Below, piece after piece: positions 63,115 to 64,000 of a DNA stretch of 64,000 nt; position 1 is the first letter of the stretch; every line of letters begins with the position of its first letter. Made by a program: the position numbers and the translations under genes. The stretch covers positions 428,369 to 492,368 of the forward strand of contig NZ_JARXVT010000001.1 in the NCBI RefSeq assembly GCF_029892845.1, given 5' to 3'. This DNA is from Aurantimicrobium minutum. GTDB taxonomy: Bacteria; Actinomycetota; Actinomycetes; Actinomycetales; Microbacteriaceae. The notes beneath the pieces are model-generated. The model was not told the DNA's origin, searched no databases, and saw only the letters and a list, made by a program, of their open reading frames with translations.

Positions 63115-63168
63115 CCCGCGACCTCCTGAACCACAATCAGGCGCTCTACCAACTGAGCTATACCCACC
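63092..63168 (-). tRNA. tRNA-His (GTG), prophage attachment site
   Basis: Read on the minus strand: acceptor GTGGGTA pairs with TACTCAC, the extra G-1 (63168) opposes C73, anticodon loop TTGTGGT contains GTG, T-arm GCGGGATCGATGCCCGT, and CCA is encoded (63092-63094). Its 3' 23 bases are supplied by the prophage attR. Confidence 0.95.
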
Positions 63169-63244
63169 ATGTTGTGCTTCCGACGAATCAGCAACTCAAT
63201 AATCTTACACGTTTCGCTCGGAGGCAAAAACTGAAGAATGAAGC

Positions 63245-63859
63245 TTAAGAGGTGTGCTTGGTGACGATGTCTGCAGAGATCTTCGCTGCTTCGTCACTGT
63301 TGGGTCCTGGTGCTGCGACCAGAAGAGCCTGACGGTAGTAGTCGAGTTCACGAATCGACTCTTGAATGTCTGCAAGAGCACGGTGGCCGCCATCCTTGCT
63401 GGGGGAGTTGAAGTAAACGCGGGGATACCAGCGACGAGCGAGTTCCTTCAAGGAGGAGACATCGATGTTGCGGTAGTGCAGGCGTGCATCGACAAGCGGC
63501 ATGTAGCGCACAACGAAAGCACGGTCAGTACCGATCGAGTTGCCACACATCGGAGGCTTCTGCCCTTCAGGGACGTGCTCGTTGATGTAGGCCAGGACCT
63601 GAGCTTCAGCTTCCTCGAGGGAGACACCATGGGGGATTTCCTCAATCAAGCCTGAACTGGTGTGCATATTGGTGACGAACTCACCCATGTTCTCCAGTGC
63701 GGCCTGGCTGGGGTTGATCACGATGTCGAAACCTTCGTGAACTGCCTTGAGCTCGGAGTCCGTGATGATCACGGCTACTTCAACAAGCTCGTCAACATCG
63801 AGGTTGAGACCGGTCATTTCGCAGTCGATCCAGACCATGTACTCATTCGGTGTTCCCAT
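63245..63859 (-). CDS. orn: Oligoribonuclease
   Basis: A 204-residue DEDDh exonuclease that degrades 2-5-nt RNA. Motifs: WIDCEMTGLNLDVDELVEVA (DxE), CGNSIGTDRAFV, and HRALADIQESIREL (HxxxxxD). Length is normal. It is host sequence flanking the prophage, separated from tRNA-His by 76 bp. Confidence 0.96.
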   Translation of the reverse strand: MGTPNEYMVWIDCEMTGLNLDVDELVEVAVIITDSELKAVHEGFDIVINPSQAALENMGEFVTNMHTSSGLIEEIPHGVSLEEAEAQVLAYINEHVPEGQKPPMCGNSIGTDRAFVVRYMPLVDARLHYRNIDVSSLKELARRWYPRVYFNSPSKDGGHRALADIQESIRELDYYRQALLVAAPGPNSDEAAKISADIVTKHTS

Positions 63860-63910
63860 GCCTCAATTCTAGGCGAGCCCACAGACAAAGATTCCCTGGC
63901 CGTATTGAAC

Positions 63911-64000
63911 TGTCCCCCGAAAGTTGGACAGGTTAAATCCTAGGCGGCTCTTAACTGAAGGGCATGGTTCCGATATTGCATCGGGGTCATGCCCTTCAGT
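63911..64000 (-). mobile_element. IS3-family insertion sequence, end fragment
   Basis: An IR-like end TGTCCCCCGAAAGTTGGACA begins at 63911. On the minus strand a frame entering from the window edge reads LKGMTPMQYRNHALQLRAA and stops at 63940-63942; this is the C-terminus of an IS3-type OrfB transposase (DDE). The rest of the element is outside the window. Confidence 0.8.

Overview
The window looks like an actinobacterial chromosome, most likely Microbacteriaceae, with a complete siphovirus-type prophage inserted in it. Evidence for the host is the pyrH-frr-cdsA order, DivIVA-domain proteins, the GlgE glycogen pathway, a cysteine desulfurase-mnmA-ligA-gatCAB block, many GTG/TTG starts and a moderate GC content judged by eye. 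Species cannot be fixed from the sequence alone.

Host part (1-30187). Genes run from the 3' end of pyrH through frr, cdsA, cell-envelope and division-linked genes (two DivIVA-type proteins, a lytic-transglycosylase-like protein, an AI-2E-family permease), then a membrane protein with a CnoX/YbbN-like thioredoxin-TPR protein. A minus-strand glycogen operon (glgX, glgE, glgB) follows. Next come a cysteine desulfurase, an AT-rich zinc-ribbon membrane protein that looks inserted, mnmA, ligA, gatC, gatA, gatB, a two-helix micro-protein and dinB. DinB seems to need a non-canonical ATT start. A TPP riboswitch overlapping the dinB end controls a YkoE-YkoD-YkoC thiamine-precursor ECF transporter. The block ends with a P-loop kinase, two small genes and two related terminators.

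Prophage (30188-63114, about 32.9 kb). It is bounded by a perfect 30-bp direct repeat that is the 3' end of tRNA-His (intact copy at 63092-63168). Left to right it carries an immunity region with paired operator palindromes, an excisionase-like gene, a set of stacked hairpins, an early operon (RusA, YqaJ exonuclease, RecT, HNH, replication initiator with internal iterons, Dam methylase, SSB-like protein, many tiny ORFs), a tRNA-Trp-like element, two HNH nucleases, a stand-alone primase-polymerase and then packaging, head, tail, lysis, a lipoprotein and the integrase. The tail chaperone has a -1 frameshift (gpG/gpGT).

The most unusual part is 56255-58026. The expressed tail-fibre-like protein ends in a 3' cassette. 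It is followed by four start-less alternative 3' cassettes, three in the same direction and the last one inverted. Each begins with the same short dyad site. This looks like a shufflon-like switch of receptor-binding C-termini, with no dedicated invertase gene visible. Three poly-G tracts (two breaking reading frames), an in-frame holin start inside the endolysin gene, and a paralogous family of small YTPTTEE proteins are further points of interest.

Right flank (63115-64000). Host DNA resumes with the body of tRNA-His, oligoribonuclease (orn), and the end of an IS3-family insertion sequence cut by the window edge.
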